DNA of 33,718 nucleotides from Brevibacterium sp. HMSC07C04 (GCF_001815905.1 NZ_KV823278.1:1-33718), one strand, 5' to 3'; positions 1-8,547 are shown, numbered from the stretch's first letter. Made by a program: numbers and translations. The notes: generated by a model not told the origin, from the letters alone.

Positions 1-11
1 GCGACTGCCGC

Positions 12-923
12 TCAGGCCTTGCGGTTGCGGCGGGTCAGCAGAACGGTCGCACCGCCGACGGTGAGCAGTGCGGCACCAGCTGCCAGAGCGCCGAGGCCCT
101 GACCGGTGCGCGGGAGAGCGCCGGACGAAGCAGGAGCTTCCGATTCTTCATCAGCGTTGGCTTCGTCGGCATCAGACTTGTCGGAGTCAGAGGAATCACC
201 GGAGATGGCTCCGCCGGTGCTGCCGGACTTCTTGTCTTCCTTCTTAGCTTCGCTGACAACCTCGAAGGAGTCCTTGAGCGTCTCGCCGTCGAACTCAGCG
301 GTGATGGTGTACTTGCCGACGTAGTCCTCGGCATTGCCGTCGGTGATTCCGGCCACGCTGAGGGCGGCGATGCCGTCTTCGTCAGCTTCGACGGTCTGTG
401 AGTAGGACTGGACGTTCTTTGCCTTGCCGGAGGTGCCGGTGACGGTGAACTTCACCTTGGTGCCGGGTTCAAGGCCGGAAACGGCAGCACCGATGCCCTT
501 CTTCTTGTTGTTGAAGTCGCTGGCCTTGATCTTCTTTTCAGACAGGTGCAGAGTCGGCTCTGCAGCAGGTGCTTCTTCCTCAGACTCTTCGTCTTCAGCC
601 GGGGCTTCTTCGCCGGACTCTTCGCCCTCGGTGCTGTCTTCGGGCTGTTCGTCAGAAGGTGTTTCGTCGTCAGCCGGAGCCTCGTCGCCAGCGGGTGATT
701 CGTCCTCGCCGCCTTCGCCCTCTTCGTCCTTGTTGTCATCAACCGGGGTCTCGTCGGCGTCGGCGTCGGTGTCGTCAGTGGGTGTTTCGTCGGCAGCCGG
801 GTTTGTTGATTCGGTCTCGGACGACGGGCCCTCCGAAGCGAAGGCGGGGGCTGCGGCGAATCCGAATGCGCCGGTCAGGCCGACCGAGAGGGCTACTGCG
901 GGAGCGAGGATGGTCTTCTTCAC
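12..923 (-). CDS. LPXTG-type cell-wall-anchored acidic surface protein
   Basis: A 303-residue secreted protein built to be attached to peptidoglycan by a sortase. Residues 1-29 form a signal peptide (MKKT start, hydrophobic core, cleavage probably after AFA). Residues 31-122 are a low-complexity Asp/Glu/Pro/Ala/Thr spacer. Residues about 123-223 form a single beta-rich, Ig-like module, followed by a second acidic Ser/Asp linker. The C-terminus is a classic sorting signal: LPRTG at 270-274, a hydrophobic stretch, then RRNRKA. The start is GTG at 923, with AAAAGGATC just upstream acting as ribosome binding site. No sortase gene lies in the window. It is transcribed leftward as a single gene. 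The ligand and function are unknown; an adhesin or cell-wall spacer is a guess from the architecture. Confidence 0.9.
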   Translation of the reverse strand: MKKTILAPAVALSVGLTGAFGFAAAPAFASEGPSSETESTNPAADETPTDDTDADADETPVDDNKDEEGEGGEDESPAGDEAPADDETPSDEQPEDSTEGEESGEEAPAEDEESEEEAPAAEPTLHLSEKKIKASDFNNKKKGIGAAVSGLEPGTKVKFTVTGTSGKAKNVQSYSQTVEADEDGIAALSVAGITDGNAEDYVGKYTITAEFDGETLKDSFEVVSEAKKEDKKSGSTGGAISGDSSDSDKSDADEANADEESEAPASSGALPRTGQGLGALAAGAALLTVGGATVLLTRRNRKA

Positions 924-976
924 GGTGATCCTTTTCCTAAAAGAGAGTGCGAAGCACCCGTGTGTTTGACCCCTTC

Positions 977-982
977 AACCTA
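977..982 (-). promoter_or_regulatory. Candidate -10 box for the LPXTG protein gene
   Basis: On the minus strand TAGGTT lies 17 bases downstream of CTGATC, a weak -35. Transcription would start near 970 and give a leader of about 45 bases containing the AAAAGGATC ribosome binding site. Seen by eye only. Confidence 0.35.
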
Positions 983-1084
983 GCCGCACCTGTGTGAAAG
1001 ATCAGTGTTTTCTTGGAACTTCCAGGTGAACATCTCAAAACGGCATCAAATGTGCAGGTCAGAGCGCATCGTATTCCGAGGGCC

Positions 1085-1156
1085 CCGGGCGCTCAGATTC
1101 CGAGATCCCGGAATTCCGTGCTGTCTGGGCCTCGAATCTCGGTCCGGGTGCTCAGA
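1085..1156. repeat. Imperfect direct repeat with internal inverted repeat
   Basis: CCGGGCGCTCAGA at 1085-1097 recurs as CCGGGTGCTCAGA at 1144-1156 (12 of 13 identical); the second copy covers the stop codon of the maleylpyruvate isomerase-like gene. Between them CCGAGAT (1100-1106) can pair with ATCTCGG (1136-1142). The structure could terminate leftward transcription, but there is no T-run. Confidence 0.4.
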
Positions 1157-1943
1157 CCCAGGGTGGGGGAGTGGGCAGGTCTTCGGGGGTGGCCGTGCCC
1201 GAACCGCCCTTTGCGTCGTCCTGTCGTCCCGACGCCGGCCACCCGCGGCCGATTGCATACTGCAGAAGTTCGTTGAATTCGCCTGTCACTTCGACCGGTG
1301 TGCTGAAGTCCGTTTCGTTCTTGGCGGTGCCGGGAATGTCGATGTGCCAGTCGCTGAGGTCATCGCGATCAGTCACGTGGAAGAGAAAGTTCGCTCGTGT
1401 CTGAGTCTTCTTCCAGTGGTCAATGAGCTCAGCGAAGATGCGATCGGCCGCCGCTGTGGGAAAGTCGAGCGCGGTGTAGCCGATGTTGAGGTCAAGTGCG
1501 TGGACAAAGCACTCCCGGGCTCGTGCCCACGGAATGAACGATGCGGCAGTGTCCTCTCCCTGCCCGGTGCGGACAAGCGCAGACCACGCCTCGTCGTTCA
1601 TGCTGCTGAGTGCCTGCGTGAGCTCTTCGGACGCTTCGTGGGCCATTGTGCTCACATCCCCGTCGGCGGTCGAAGCGGCAAGCTGCTCGATTTCGGCATC
1701 ACGCGCTGCTCGTGACGGGTACATGGGGTTTTCCCGTCCGGTGCGCGCCCATTCGATCAGCCGCATAAAGGCGTCGGCATTGGCGATCACGTGCATGGCC
1801 ACGTGCTTGCGGGTCCACCCCGGCAGCCGCGATGGGCTGTTCATACCGGTGTGCGTCACCTGGTCGAGAGCCTGCAGGTAGAAGCCTTCAGCGAGCATTC
1901 TCAGCTGGAGGTCGTCTGTCGTGCTTGGGGTGTCGTCAGCCAT
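1152..1943 (-). CDS. Maleylpyruvate isomerase-family mycothiol-dependent protein (DinB fold)
   Basis: A 263-residue cytoplasmic protein of the actinobacterial maleylpyruvate isomerase N-terminal/DinB-like superfamily. Its members use mycothiol as thiol cofactor and bind a divalent metal through histidines on a four-helix bundle. The family hallmark LPGWTRKHVAMHV starts at residue 40 (H47 and H51 are candidate ligands), followed by a typical NADAF helix. The C-terminal half is the usual SCP2-like extension, and the substrate cannot be predicted. I chose ATG at 1943 over GTG at 1949: a TATTGT -10 box at 1956-1951 sits 7 bases before the ATG, so a leaderless transcript would begin at the ATG and exclude the GTG. 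It is a single leftward gene. Confidence 0.85.
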   Translation of the reverse strand: MADDTPSTTDDLQLRMLAEGFYLQALDQVTHTGMNSPSRLPGWTRKHVAMHVIANADAFMRLIEWARTGRENPMYPSRAARDAEIEQLAASTADGDVSTMAHEASEELTQALSSMNDEAWSALVRTGQGEDTAASFIPWARARECFVHALDLNIGYTALDFPTAAADRIFAELIDHWKKTQTRANFLFHVTDRDDLSDWHIDIPGTAKNETDFSTPVEVTGEFNELLQYAIGRGWPASGRQDDAKGGSGTATPEDLPTPPPWV

Positions 1944-1950
1944 GGTCACG

Positions 1951-1956
1951 ACAATA
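1951..1956 (-). promoter_or_regulatory. -10 box (TATTGT) of a leaderless promoter
   Basis: TATTGT is followed by 7 bases and then ATG at 1943; no Shine-Dalgarno sequence lies in between. No clear -35. The spacing is that of leaderless actinobacterial mRNAs, where transcription starts at the first base of the start codon. Confidence 0.5.
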
Positions 1957-2038
1957 CCGGCCGAATCGCTGTGCTGCCGGTCGATTCACTGTGCCGTGCT
2001 GTGAACAGTCTGCGGCTGCGCGGCAAGACCGCTGCTGT

Positions 2039-3166
2039 CTATCCCGGCAGGTTCCACTGGGCCGTGCGCATTTGGCGACGCTGATTCGGCGTGGGTGTGC
2101 GCAGAGTCAGAGCCCCGTGGACAACCTTCATTTCAAAGTAATCGCTCATGCCGGCAGAATCCCCGTCCAGCTGCAGGGCGAGTTCTTCTTCGGCTTCGAT
2201 GATCACCGACGCGCACGTGAGGATTTCGGTGGCCGGTCCCCGCTTGCGGCGCCCGACCACCGAAAGCAGCACTGAGGCCCACTGCGCGATGTTCTTCGGC
2301 GTGGTCACCAAAACGTTGATGAGCCCGTCGTCCGGCCGTGAACCGGGAAGCAGCTCAAGGCCCGCCTGCACGCGGCCGGCGTTGGCTCCGAGCACCGAGC
2401 GAATGGAATATGAGCGCACTGGTTGGTCGTCGAACTTCATCTTGACCTTTGTGCGCTTGCCGGTCAGCTGCCGACTGCCGGCTTCGACATAGGCCAGCCA
2501 GCCGATCCGCTGTTTGAGCTCCGGCGACACGGTTTCCATGACCGCCGCGTCATAGCCCATGCCGGTCATGACAACAGAGGTGTCCGGTTCGGCGCCCGGG
2601 CTGGTGCGCGTGCGAATGACGTCAATGTGCCTGTCGTTGCCGTACATTGCGATTTTGATGGACCATTCGGGATTCTCAAAGAACAGGCCCGTGTTTCGGG
2701 CCAGCAGGTTTCCGGTGCCGATCGGCACCAGGCCAAGCGCCACATCGGTATCGGCAATCACATGAGCCACCGCGCGCACAGTGCCGTCCCCACCGGCGGC
2801 GATGATGAGGTCGACTCCTTCATCGAGCGCCTTCTGGGCCGCAGCGACCCCGCCGTCGTCTTCGTCAGACGGGATGATGAGCGGCTGGGCCCACCGCGAA
2901 TTGCGCGCTTCGGTCTGGGCAGCGGCGATGATTGCCTGGGCTTCGGGTTTTGTGGGGTTGTACACCACGGCAAATCTGGGCTGTCTGTCGGACGAGGTGC
3001 CGTTGAGTTCGCGCTCTGCTGTCACCTGCGCGAGTTCGGAAGAGGTCTGGCGTTCCATGTTCCGGCGAGTGCGCATTGCTCCGACGCTGTGTCCGATGGC
3101 GTATGCAATGAGGGCTACGACGACTATAAGAAGGACGGTCAGAACAGTCTGCGTGCCTAGATCCAT
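2039..3166 (-). CDS. Diacylglycerol kinase-family lipid kinase
   Basis: A 375-residue membrane-associated kinase of the DAGK catalytic family (YegS/DgkB type), which phosphorylates lipid alcohols with ATP. Residues 6-26 form one N-terminal transmembrane helix, with a basic stretch (MRTRRNMERQ) on its cytoplasmic side. The catalytic domain starts near 64 with VVYNPTKPEA; the nucleotide-binding GGDGT is at 125-129 and GTGN at 150-153. The C-terminal beta-sandwich lobe is complete. The exact lipid is unknown; diacylglycerol recycling is one option. The start ATG at 3166 has no ribosome binding site but lies 6 bases after TAAACT, suggesting a leaderless mRNA. It is divergent from serS across 98 bases. 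Confidence 0.88.
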   Translation of the reverse strand: MDLGTQTVLTVLLIVVVALIAYAIGHSVGAMRTRRNMERQTSSELAQVTAERELNGTSSDRQPRFAVVYNPTKPEAQAIIAAAQTEARNSRWAQPLIIPSDEDDGGVAAAQKALDEGVDLIIAAGGDGTVRAVAHVIADTDVALGLVPIGTGNLLARNTGLFFENPEWSIKIAMYGNDRHIDVIRTRTSPGAEPDTSVVMTGMGYDAAVMETVSPELKQRIGWLAYVEAGSRQLTGKRTKVKMKFDDQPVRSYSIRSVLGANAGRVQAGLELLPGSRPDDGLINVLVTTPKNIAQWASVLLSVVGRRKRGPATEILTCASVIIEAEEELALQLDGDSAGMSDYFEMKVVHGALTLRTPTPNQRRQMRTAQWNLPG

Positions 3167-3172
3167 GCTGCG

Positions 3173-3178
3173 AGTTTA
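3173..3178 (-). promoter_or_regulatory. -10 box (TAAACT) of a leaderless promoter, lipid kinase gene
   Basis: TAAACT on the minus strand, then six bases (CGCAGC), then the ATG at 3166. No Shine-Dalgarno is possible in that space. It is the mirror image of the serS promoter in the same intergenic region. Confidence 0.55.
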
Positions 3179-3252
3179 GCTATTGCGTCTGAGAGGTTCG
3201 TGCGGATGCGCGGGTTCGCGCGCCCGTCACCTGAATGTTCAATGGGGCGGGC

Positions 3253-3258
3253 TAAGCT
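3253..3258 (+). promoter_or_regulatory. -10 box (TAAGCT) of the leaderless serS promoter
   Basis: TAAGCT is followed by six bases and then GTG at 3265, so transcription should begin at the start codon. A weak -35 (CCTGAA, 3230-3235) lies 17 bases upstream. Confidence 0.55.
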
Positions 3259-3264
3259 GGGGGC

Positions 3265-4551
3265 GTGATTGATCTTGTGCAGCTGAGGAACAACCCGGAC
3301 GTCTTCAAGGCCTCACAGCGGGCCCGCGGCGGAAGCGTCGAACTGATTGACGACGTCCTGTCCGCCGATTCCGCCCGCAGGCAGAGTCTGACCGCTTTTG
3401 AAGAGGCTCGCGCCCAGCAGAAGGCCTTCGGCAAGAAGGTTTCGCAGGAAAAAGACCCAGAAGCCAAGCAGGCGCTCGTAGCGGAAGCCAAGCAGCTGGC
3501 CGAACGTGTCAAATCACTCGAAGCTGACGCTTCGGAAGCCGAGCAGGCATTCACCGCCGCGGTGCAGAAAGTGCCGAACCTCATCATCGACGGTGTGCCC
3601 TCCGGCGGGGAAGAAGACTCCGTGGAGATCCGCCGGGAAGGCAGTCCCCGCGATTTCGCCGCGGAGGGCTTTGAACCGAAAGACCACCTGGAGATCGGCG
3701 AAGGGCTTTCCGCAATCGACACCGGCCGCGGAGCCAAGGTGTCCGGATCCCGCTTCCACTATCTGACCGGCTTTGGTGCGCGCCTGGAAATGGCGCTGCT
3801 CAACCTGGCTATGGACACCGCGATCGAAGCCGGCTTCACCCCCGTGGTCACCCCGACCCTGGTCAAGCCCGAGATCATGTCCGGCACCGGATTCATGGGC
3901 GAGCACGCCGATGAGATCTACTTCCTGGAACGTGACGACCTCTACCTGGTCGGCACATCGGAAGTGGCCCTGGCCGGGTACTACAAAGACGAAATCATCG
4001 ACCTGTCCGAAGGTCCCATCCGCCTGGGCGGCATTTCCAGCTGCTACCGCCGCGAAGCCGGGTCCTACGGTAAGGACACGCGTGGAATCATCCGAGTCCA
4101 CCAGTTCCAGAAGGTCGAAATGTTCGCCTTCACCCACCAGGAAGACGCCGAAGCTGAACACCAGCGGATGCTGGATCTGCAGGAGAAAATGCTCGGCTTC
4201 TGCGAACTGCCGTACCGCGTAATCGACATCGCCGCAGGTGACCTCGGCGATTCCGCCGCCCGCAAGTACGACACGGAAGCCTGGGTTCCCACCCAGAACA
4301 CCTACCGAGAACTGACCTCCACCTCGAACTGCACCACCTTCCAGTCCCGCCGCCTGAACATCCGCACCCGCGGCGAAGACGGCAAAACCGAAGCCGTCGC
4401 CACCCTCAACGGCACCATGGCGAACACCCGCTGGATCGTGGCAATCCTGGAAAACCACCAGCAGGCAGACGGGTCGGTCAGCGTTCCCGCTGCCCTGCAG
4501 CCCTATCTGGGCGGCATCAAGGCGTGGGGGCCGGAAGGACCGCGGCGCTGA
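3265..4551 (+). CDS. serS: Serine--tRNA ligase
   Basis: A 428-residue class II aminoacyl-tRNA synthetase that charges tRNA-Ser with serine using ATP. Residues 1-105 form the tRNA-binding coiled-coil arm ([10 protein letters not shown] start, long helical pair rich in K, E, A and Q). The catalytic domain follows, with motif 2 around [14 protein letters not shown] and motif 3 as [18 protein letters not shown] near the C-terminus. Length and order are normal for the family. The start is GTG at 3265, apparently leaderless. It is followed after 37 bases by a HAD phosphatase gene on the same strand, probably co-transcribed. Two of its likely substrates, tRNA-Ser(UGA) and tRNA-Ser(GCU), are encoded elsewhere in this window. 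Confidence 0.98.
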   Translation: MIDLVQLRNNPDVFKASQRARGGSVELIDDVLSADSARRQSLTAFEEARAQQKAFGKKVSQEKDPEAKQALVAEAKQLAERVKSLEADASEAEQAFTAAVQKVPNLIIDGVPSGGEEDSVEIRREGSPRDFAAEGFEPKDHLEIGEGLSAIDTGRGAKVSGSRFHYLTGFGARLEMALLNLAMDTAIEAGFTPVVTPTLVKPEIMSGTGFMGEHADEIYFLERDDLYLVGTSEVALAGYYKDEIIDLSEGPIRLGGISSCYRREAGSYGKDTRGIIRVHQFQKVEMFAFTHQEDAEAEHQRMLDLQEKMLGFCELPYRVIDIAAGDLGDSAARKYDTEAWVPTQNTYRELTSTSNCTTFQSRRLNIRTRGEDGKTEAVATLNGTMANTRWIVAILENHQQADGSVSVPAALQPYLGGIKAWGPEGPRR

Positions 4552-4588
4552 CACACCGACCACAGCCGGACGACCCACAGGAGAGATC

Positions 4589-5422
4589 GTGACCGAGTAC
4601 ATCGTCGCCCTTGACCTCGATGGAACAGTAGTCGACTACGAGAACCGACTGTCGGATTACACCCGCGCAGTCATCCGCGCGGTGTCCAGGCGAGGTCATC
4701 ACGTTGTCATCGCCACCGGACGCACTGTCGAAGGGGCGCTCGATGTGGCCAACCGACTGGGCCTGACCCACGGCTACGTGGTTGCCTCCAACGGGGCTGT
4801 CATCGTCGAACTCGATGCCCAAGCCGACCGCGGATGGTCGGTCTACCACGTGGAGTGCTTTGATCCCGGCCCCGCGCTTGAGCGAATGTCCTCGGTTCTG
4901 CCCGAAGCCCTGTACATGGTCGAGGATGCCGATCTGGTGCGCTGGTCCTCCGGCCAGTTCCCCGACGGTGACCTCGCCGTGGGCAGCGATCTTCGTATGA
5001 CCGACTTCGAAGACCTCAAAACCAAAACCGCCACGAGGATCGTCATGCGCGAAATGACGATCGACAACGCTGAATTCGAAGAGTCCGTCAAAACCATCGG
5101 CCTGCATGGGGTCACCTACTCCGTCGGCTGGTCGAACTGGCTGGACATCCAGCCCGACGGGGTTTCCAAAGCCAGCGCCATTCAGCGCGTGGCCGTTAAC
5201 CTCGGTGTCGAACAGAAGCACACGATCGGCGCCGGTGACGGTTCGAACGACGTTGAAATGCTGCAGTGGGTCGACACTGCAATCGTCATGGGCCAGTCGA
5301 AGGAAAAGCTCGGCGCCTACGCCGACATCATCGCCGCCCCCGTTGAAGAAGACGGCCTGGCCGAACAGCTGGTGAACATCTTCGAACTGACGAAAGACGA
5401 AATCTCAGCCGAGTTCCGCTGA
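4589..5422 (+). CDS. HAD-superfamily Cof-type phosphatase
   Basis: A 277-residue cytoplasmic hydrolase of the HAD superfamily, subclass IIB (Cof/YidA-like), which dephosphorylates small phosphorylated metabolites with Mg2+. Motif I is LDLDGT with nucleophile D9 and acid/base D11. Motif II is the T in IATGRT, and motif IV is GDGSND at 216-221. A C2-type cap lies between motifs II and III. The substrate is unknown. The start is GTG at 4589 with AGGAGAG seven bases upstream. It follows serS closely, and its 3' end overlaps the convergent HAD gene by 18 bases. The pairing of serS with a HAD phosphatase recurs in actinomycetes, from general knowledge. Confidence 0.9.
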   Translation: MTEYIVALDLDGTVVDYENRLSDYTRAVIRAVSRRGHHVVIATGRTVEGALDVANRLGLTHGYVVASNGAVIVELDAQADRGWSVYHVECFDPGPALERMSSVLPEALYMVEDADLVRWSSGQFPDGDLAVGSDLRMTDFEDLKTKTATRIVMREMTIDNAEFEESVKTIGLHGVTYSVGWSNWLDIQPDGVSKASAIQRVAVNLGVEQKHTIGAGDGSNDVEMLQWVDTAIVMGQSKEKLGAYADIIAAPVEEDGLAEQLVNIFELTKDEISAEFR

Positions 5423-6286
5423 GCGGGCACGGGCAATCGCTTCGAGCACCGGGGCGATGCCGCCGTCAGTCAATGCCGGCGCCCGGAATGCTGCAGCCCG
5501 CAGCGCCTGCTGGTGGCCGTCGGCTATCGCAAAGCCCGCTCCGGCCCACGTGAGCATTTCAATGTCATTGGGCATGTCCCCGAAGGCTGCGACTTCCTGC
5601 GAGCTGATTCCCCGGTCGGCCGCAAAGACTTCGAGCGTGTGCGCTTTTGTGATCCCGAGTGCTGCCAGTTCGATCAGCCCGGACGAAGGGTTCGAATGGG
5701 TCGGGTGGAAAATCCCACGGGCAAGTGGGCGGACGGTGTTGAGAAGAGCCTCGGAATCATAGGAGCCCGGAACGCGGACAAGAACTTTGAGGACAGTGCC
5801 GAGTTCGGCTTCTTCGCCATAGGCGATTTCGGGAGCCTGTAAGCGCGCCCGAACGGCAGCCGATTCAGACAGTTCGGTTGCTGAATCGTGCACAAAGCCC
5901 GGTGCTGTGAAAGACCCTTCCGGGGTTTCATAGGCCAACGCGGCCCGCGGCAGGACAGAGTGCAGGCGCTGACGAAAAGCGACCAGCTGGTCGGTGTCGA
6001 TTCCGTAGACCGCCGCCAAGTGTCCGCTGTGCATATCCAGCACTGCGGAGCCGTTGGCGCAGATAGCCCACTGCAGGCGCGGCAGCTGCTGGGCCACCGG
6101 GTCCATCCACCGAAGCGGTCTGCCCGTGACGGGAACAACGTCAGCGCCGGTTTCGCGAACAGCCTCAACTGCTTCGCGCACGCGCGCTGTTATGGGCGTG
6201 CCGGTCTCTAAAAGCGTGCCGTCGACATCCGTGGCGATCAGGCGGATGCGGGACAAAGCGCGGTCGTCCGGCAAGTGCATGCTCAT
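5405..6286 (-). CDS. HAD-superfamily Cof-type phosphatase (second copy)
   Basis: A 293-residue HAD IIB phosphatase. Motif I is TDVDGT (D20 nucleophile, D22), motif II lies in VTGRP, the motif III lysine is in GITKAHTL (K214), and motif IV is GDMPND at 236-241. A C2 cap domain spans roughly 85-190. It is only distantly like the convergent HAD protein at 4589, so it is not a recent duplicate. The ATG at 6286 overlaps the upstream stop codon in an ATGA junction and has AAAGGAATC as ribosome binding site, so translation is coupled. It is the last gene of the operon that begins with the PIG3-type oxidoreductase. Its substrate is unknown. Confidence 0.9.
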   Translation of the reverse strand: MSMHLPDDRALSRIRLIATDVDGTLLETGTPITARVREAVEAVRETGADVVPVTGRPLRWMDPVAQQLPRLQWAICANGSAVLDMHSGHLAAVYGIDTDQLVAFRQRLHSVLPRAALAYETPEGSFTAPGFVHDSATELSESAAVRARLQAPEIAYGEEAELGTVLKVLVRVPGSYDSEALLNTVRPLARGIFHPTHSNPSSGLIELAALGITKAHTLEVFAADRGISSQEVAAFGDMPNDIEMLTWAGAGFAIADGHQQALRAAAFRAPALTDGGIAPVLEAIARARSAELG

Positions 6287-6876
6287 GGCGATTCCTTTCC
6301 CAAGGTGCGCGCGTGGGCTTGGGCAATGAGGTGTTCGGCATCGTCGACGAAACGGGCGGCAGCTGCGGCTGAGGCGTCGGCCGCCGGTGCTTCAGCTGCT
6401 GGAAAGTCGTCGGCTGGGGTGCCCGCTGAGTCTGTAGAACGGCGTGTTTTATCCCGTACCGCGCTCTGTGCCTGCCGGGTCGAAACTCGCACATGAGCTG
6501 CCGCTTGGGCTGCCTCAGACACTTTGCTCGCCGCGTGGCTGAGCAGTTCGGGGAGATCGCCTGCCTGGCGGCGGACATCAGCTGGGAGGACCAGGCCTTC
6601 CACCGGCCACCTGCTGTGGGCGTATTCGGCAATGCCGGCTGCCCGCTGGTCGAGTTCGGACAGCCGATGGGTCAGTTCGACCACTGCCAGAACCGATGGG
6701 GTGTTGGGTGCTTCCTTCTGGGCTTGCACGGCGGTTGTATACAGCCTGTCGACAGCGCGGCCGAAGCGGTCGCGGTGCTGCCGCCACAGACCAGTGCCCA
6801 GGCGGGCATCCAATGAATGGTCCCGCTGGTCGCCGGTATCAGGCGTGCGTGATCGCAGCCATGAGAACAGTCCCAC
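6283..6876 (-). CDS. Hypothetical helical protein downstream of bpa
   Basis: A 197-residue protein I do not recognise. It starts MGLFSWLRSR, a short amphipathic basic segment that could touch the membrane. Residues about 20-140 are predicted helical, and an Ala/Asp-rich linker (about 148-172) precedes a short final helix. No signal peptide, transmembrane segment or catalytic motif is visible. The start is GTG at 6876, sharing one base with the bpa stop codon (TAG/GTG); its own stop overlaps the next ATG by four bases. This tight coupling suggests a role linked to Bpa or to the HAD phosphatase, but that is inference. Confidence 0.75.
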   Translation of the reverse strand: MGLFSWLRSRTPDTGDQRDHSLDARLGTGLWRQHRDRFGRAVDRLYTTAVQAQKEAPNTPSVLAVVELTHRLSELDQRAAGIAEYAHSRWPVEGLVLPADVRRQAGDLPELLSHAASKVSEAAQAAAHVRVSTRQAQSAVRDKTRRSTDSAGTPADDFPAAEAPAADASAAAAARFVDDAEHLIAQAHARTLGKESP

Positions 6877-7406
6877 TACAGGTAGTTTCCAGGCCCTGCC
6901 GGGGCGTCTCCGGGCTTTTTGCCGGGTTGGACCACGGGGGCTGGCTGGCCTTCTCCGTTCATGGCCTGGCGGGCCATGATGGCGGTTTGAATGCTCTGCA
7001 CCAGACCGTCAATCCACCCCGAAGCGTGCGAAACGGCTATGAGCAGTTCGCCGCGTGAGGGTGTGACGGGCAGCGCGGCGGCCCCGCGGTCATATTCTTC
7101 GAGCAGTTCTTCGCTGAGAACTTCTGCGAGGTCTTCGCGTACGCCCTTGTGGATCGCACTGAGCCGTTTGCGCCCGGCAGCGTCGAGGTCGTCGGTTCCG
7201 CGCAGGTCTTCCAGCAGCCTGTTGAGGGTGCTGCCAATGCGCAGAACCCGGGAAGGGTCGGCGACATCGGGGGTTTCGTCGTCGCTTTCCGGGCTGTTCT
7301 GTTCGCTGTTTTCAGTGATGGCATCCGTGTCTGCATCAGCAGTCGGCTGCTGTTCTGCTTCGGATTCGATTGGGGCTTCAGCGGTGCTGGTGTCCGCTTC
7401 AGTCAT
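6876..7406 (-). CDS. bpa: Bacterial proteasome activator Bpa (PafE family)
   Basis: A 176-residue protein of the DUF2587 family, like mycobacterial Rv3780/PafE. These proteins form an ATP-independent dodecameric ring that docks on the 20S proteasome and feeds it unfolded or unpupylated substrates. The first 50 residues are acidic and disordered. The conserved core begins DPSRVLRIGS and continues through four helices (RKRLSAIHKGV, SGWIDGLVQSIQTAI). The C-terminus is GPGNYL, with Tyr second to last as needed for docking into the 20S alpha pockets; the mycobacterial form ends GQYL. I prefer ATG at 7406 to GTG at 7412 because AAGGTAGGT is well spaced for the ATG; the choice is not certain. It overlaps the upstream oxidoreductase gene by 8 bases. 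Confidence 0.88.
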   Translation of the reverse strand: MTEADTSTAEAPIESEAEQQPTADADTDAITENSEQNSPESDDETPDVADPSRVLRIGSTLNRLLEDLRGTDDLDAAGRKRLSAIHKGVREDLAEVLSEELLEEYDRGAAALPVTPSRGELLIAVSHASGWIDGLVQSIQTAIMARQAMNGEGQPAPVVQPGKKPGDAPAGPGNYL

Positions 7407-8541
7407 GCGCACCTACCTTGAGGATTACCTTGCCGATGGCTTCACCGTCTTCGAGCAGACGGTGGGCTTCGGCGACGTCGTCAATGGGCAGTTCCCGGTA
7501 GACCACCGGGGTGATGCGGCTGCTTGCCACGTGCGGCCAGAAGTCCTGAAGAAGGCCGGTGACCACGGCGGCTTTCTGTTCTTCTGAACGTGCGCGCAGA
7601 GTGGTTGCAATGACCGTCTGCCTGCGGACCATGAGTCGGCCAAGATTGAGTTCGGCTTTCGCACCGCCTTGCAGGCTGATGACCACCAGCCGACCGTCGC
7701 GCGTCAGTGCTTCCGTGTTGCGTTCGAGGTAGGCCGCGCCCATGATGTCGAGGATGACGTCAGCACCGGGACGCCGGCTGCTGTCGCGGGGAAGCCCAAA
7801 GAAATTGGGGGAGTCCGGCTGCCCGGCGTCTGCCGTTATCTGCTTGATCCGGTCGACAAAGTCTTCTTCGCGGTAGTTGATGACAGCGTCAGCGCCCAGT
7901 CTGCGGCAGAAATCGGCCTTGCGCTCACTGCCGACGGTTACGGCTGTTTTTGCTCCGTGGGCTTTGGCCATTTGGATGGCCGCCGTGCCGATGCCGGATC
8001 CGCCGCCGTGAATGAGCACCCATTCGCCCGGCTGCAAACCGGCGGTGGTGAACAGGTTTGAGTACACAGTTGCCATGACTTCCGGCAAAGCTGCGGCTTC
8101 CGTGAAGCTCATGGGGCGTTCAGTGTCGCTGTGCGGGTCGGAAACAGTGGGAATGGGCATCAGCTGGCCGATGGGCACCGGAACGTATTCGGCATAGCCG
8201 CCGCCGGTGAGCAGAGCGGCCACTCTGTCGCCGATCTGCACGGCCGTCAGAGAAGAACCGGCCCCGGAAGCAGCTCCGGTCTGGCGGCCAGCTGCATCCG
8301 CAGGATTGACCGAGACAACAGTTCCTGCGACTTCCAAACCGGGAATCTGCGTGGCGCCTGCGGGCGGCTGGTAGTTGCCTTCGCGCTGCGCGATGTCGGC
8401 GCGATTGACCCCGGCGGCGGCAACGCGCACGAGGGCGTGGCCCGGCGGGCAGTCTGGAACGTCGACAGTATCGACCCGCAGGGCATCGCGCCCACCGGGT
8501 TCGGGGATTGTCACCGCGCGCATAGTCGTCAGTTCAGCCAT
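7399..8541 (-). CDS. PIG3-type NAD(P)H:quinone oxidoreductase
   Basis: A 380-residue cytoplasmic enzyme of the zinc-free medium-chain dehydrogenase/reductase family, PIG3 subgroup, which transfers hydride from NADPH to quinones or reactive carbonyls. The N-terminal catalytic fold carries the PIG3 signature AGVNRADIAQREGNY and PGLEVAG. A Gly/Ala/Ser-rich insertion after that (around residues 80-100) is longer than usual. The Rossmann domain has GGGSGIGTAAIQMAKA, then TVGSERKADFCRRLGAD. Catalytic and structural zinc cysteines are absent, as expected. ATG at 8541 lacks a ribosome binding site but lies six bases after TAGGCT, suggesting a leaderless mRNA. It is first in a four-gene overlapping operon with bpa; a PIG3-like gene also lies near bpa in mycobacteria. 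Confidence 0.9.
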   Translation of the reverse strand: MAELTTMRAVTIPEPGGRDALRVDTVDVPDCPPGHALVRVAAAGVNRADIAQREGNYQPPAGATQIPGLEVAGTVVSVNPADAAGRQTGAASGAGSSLTAVQIGDRVAALLTGGGYAEYVPVPIGQLMPIPTVSDPHSDTERPMSFTEAAALPEVMATVYSNLFTTAGLQPGEWVLIHGGGSGIGTAAIQMAKAHGAKTAVTVGSERKADFCRRLGADAVINYREEDFVDRIKQITADAGQPDSPNFFGLPRDSSRRPGADVILDIMGAAYLERNTEALTRDGRLVVISLQGGAKAELNLGRLMVRRQTVIATTLRARSEEQKAAVVTGLLQDFWPHVASSRITPVVYRELPIDDVAEAHRLLEDGEAIGKVILKVGAHD

Positions 8542-8547
8542 GGGGCA

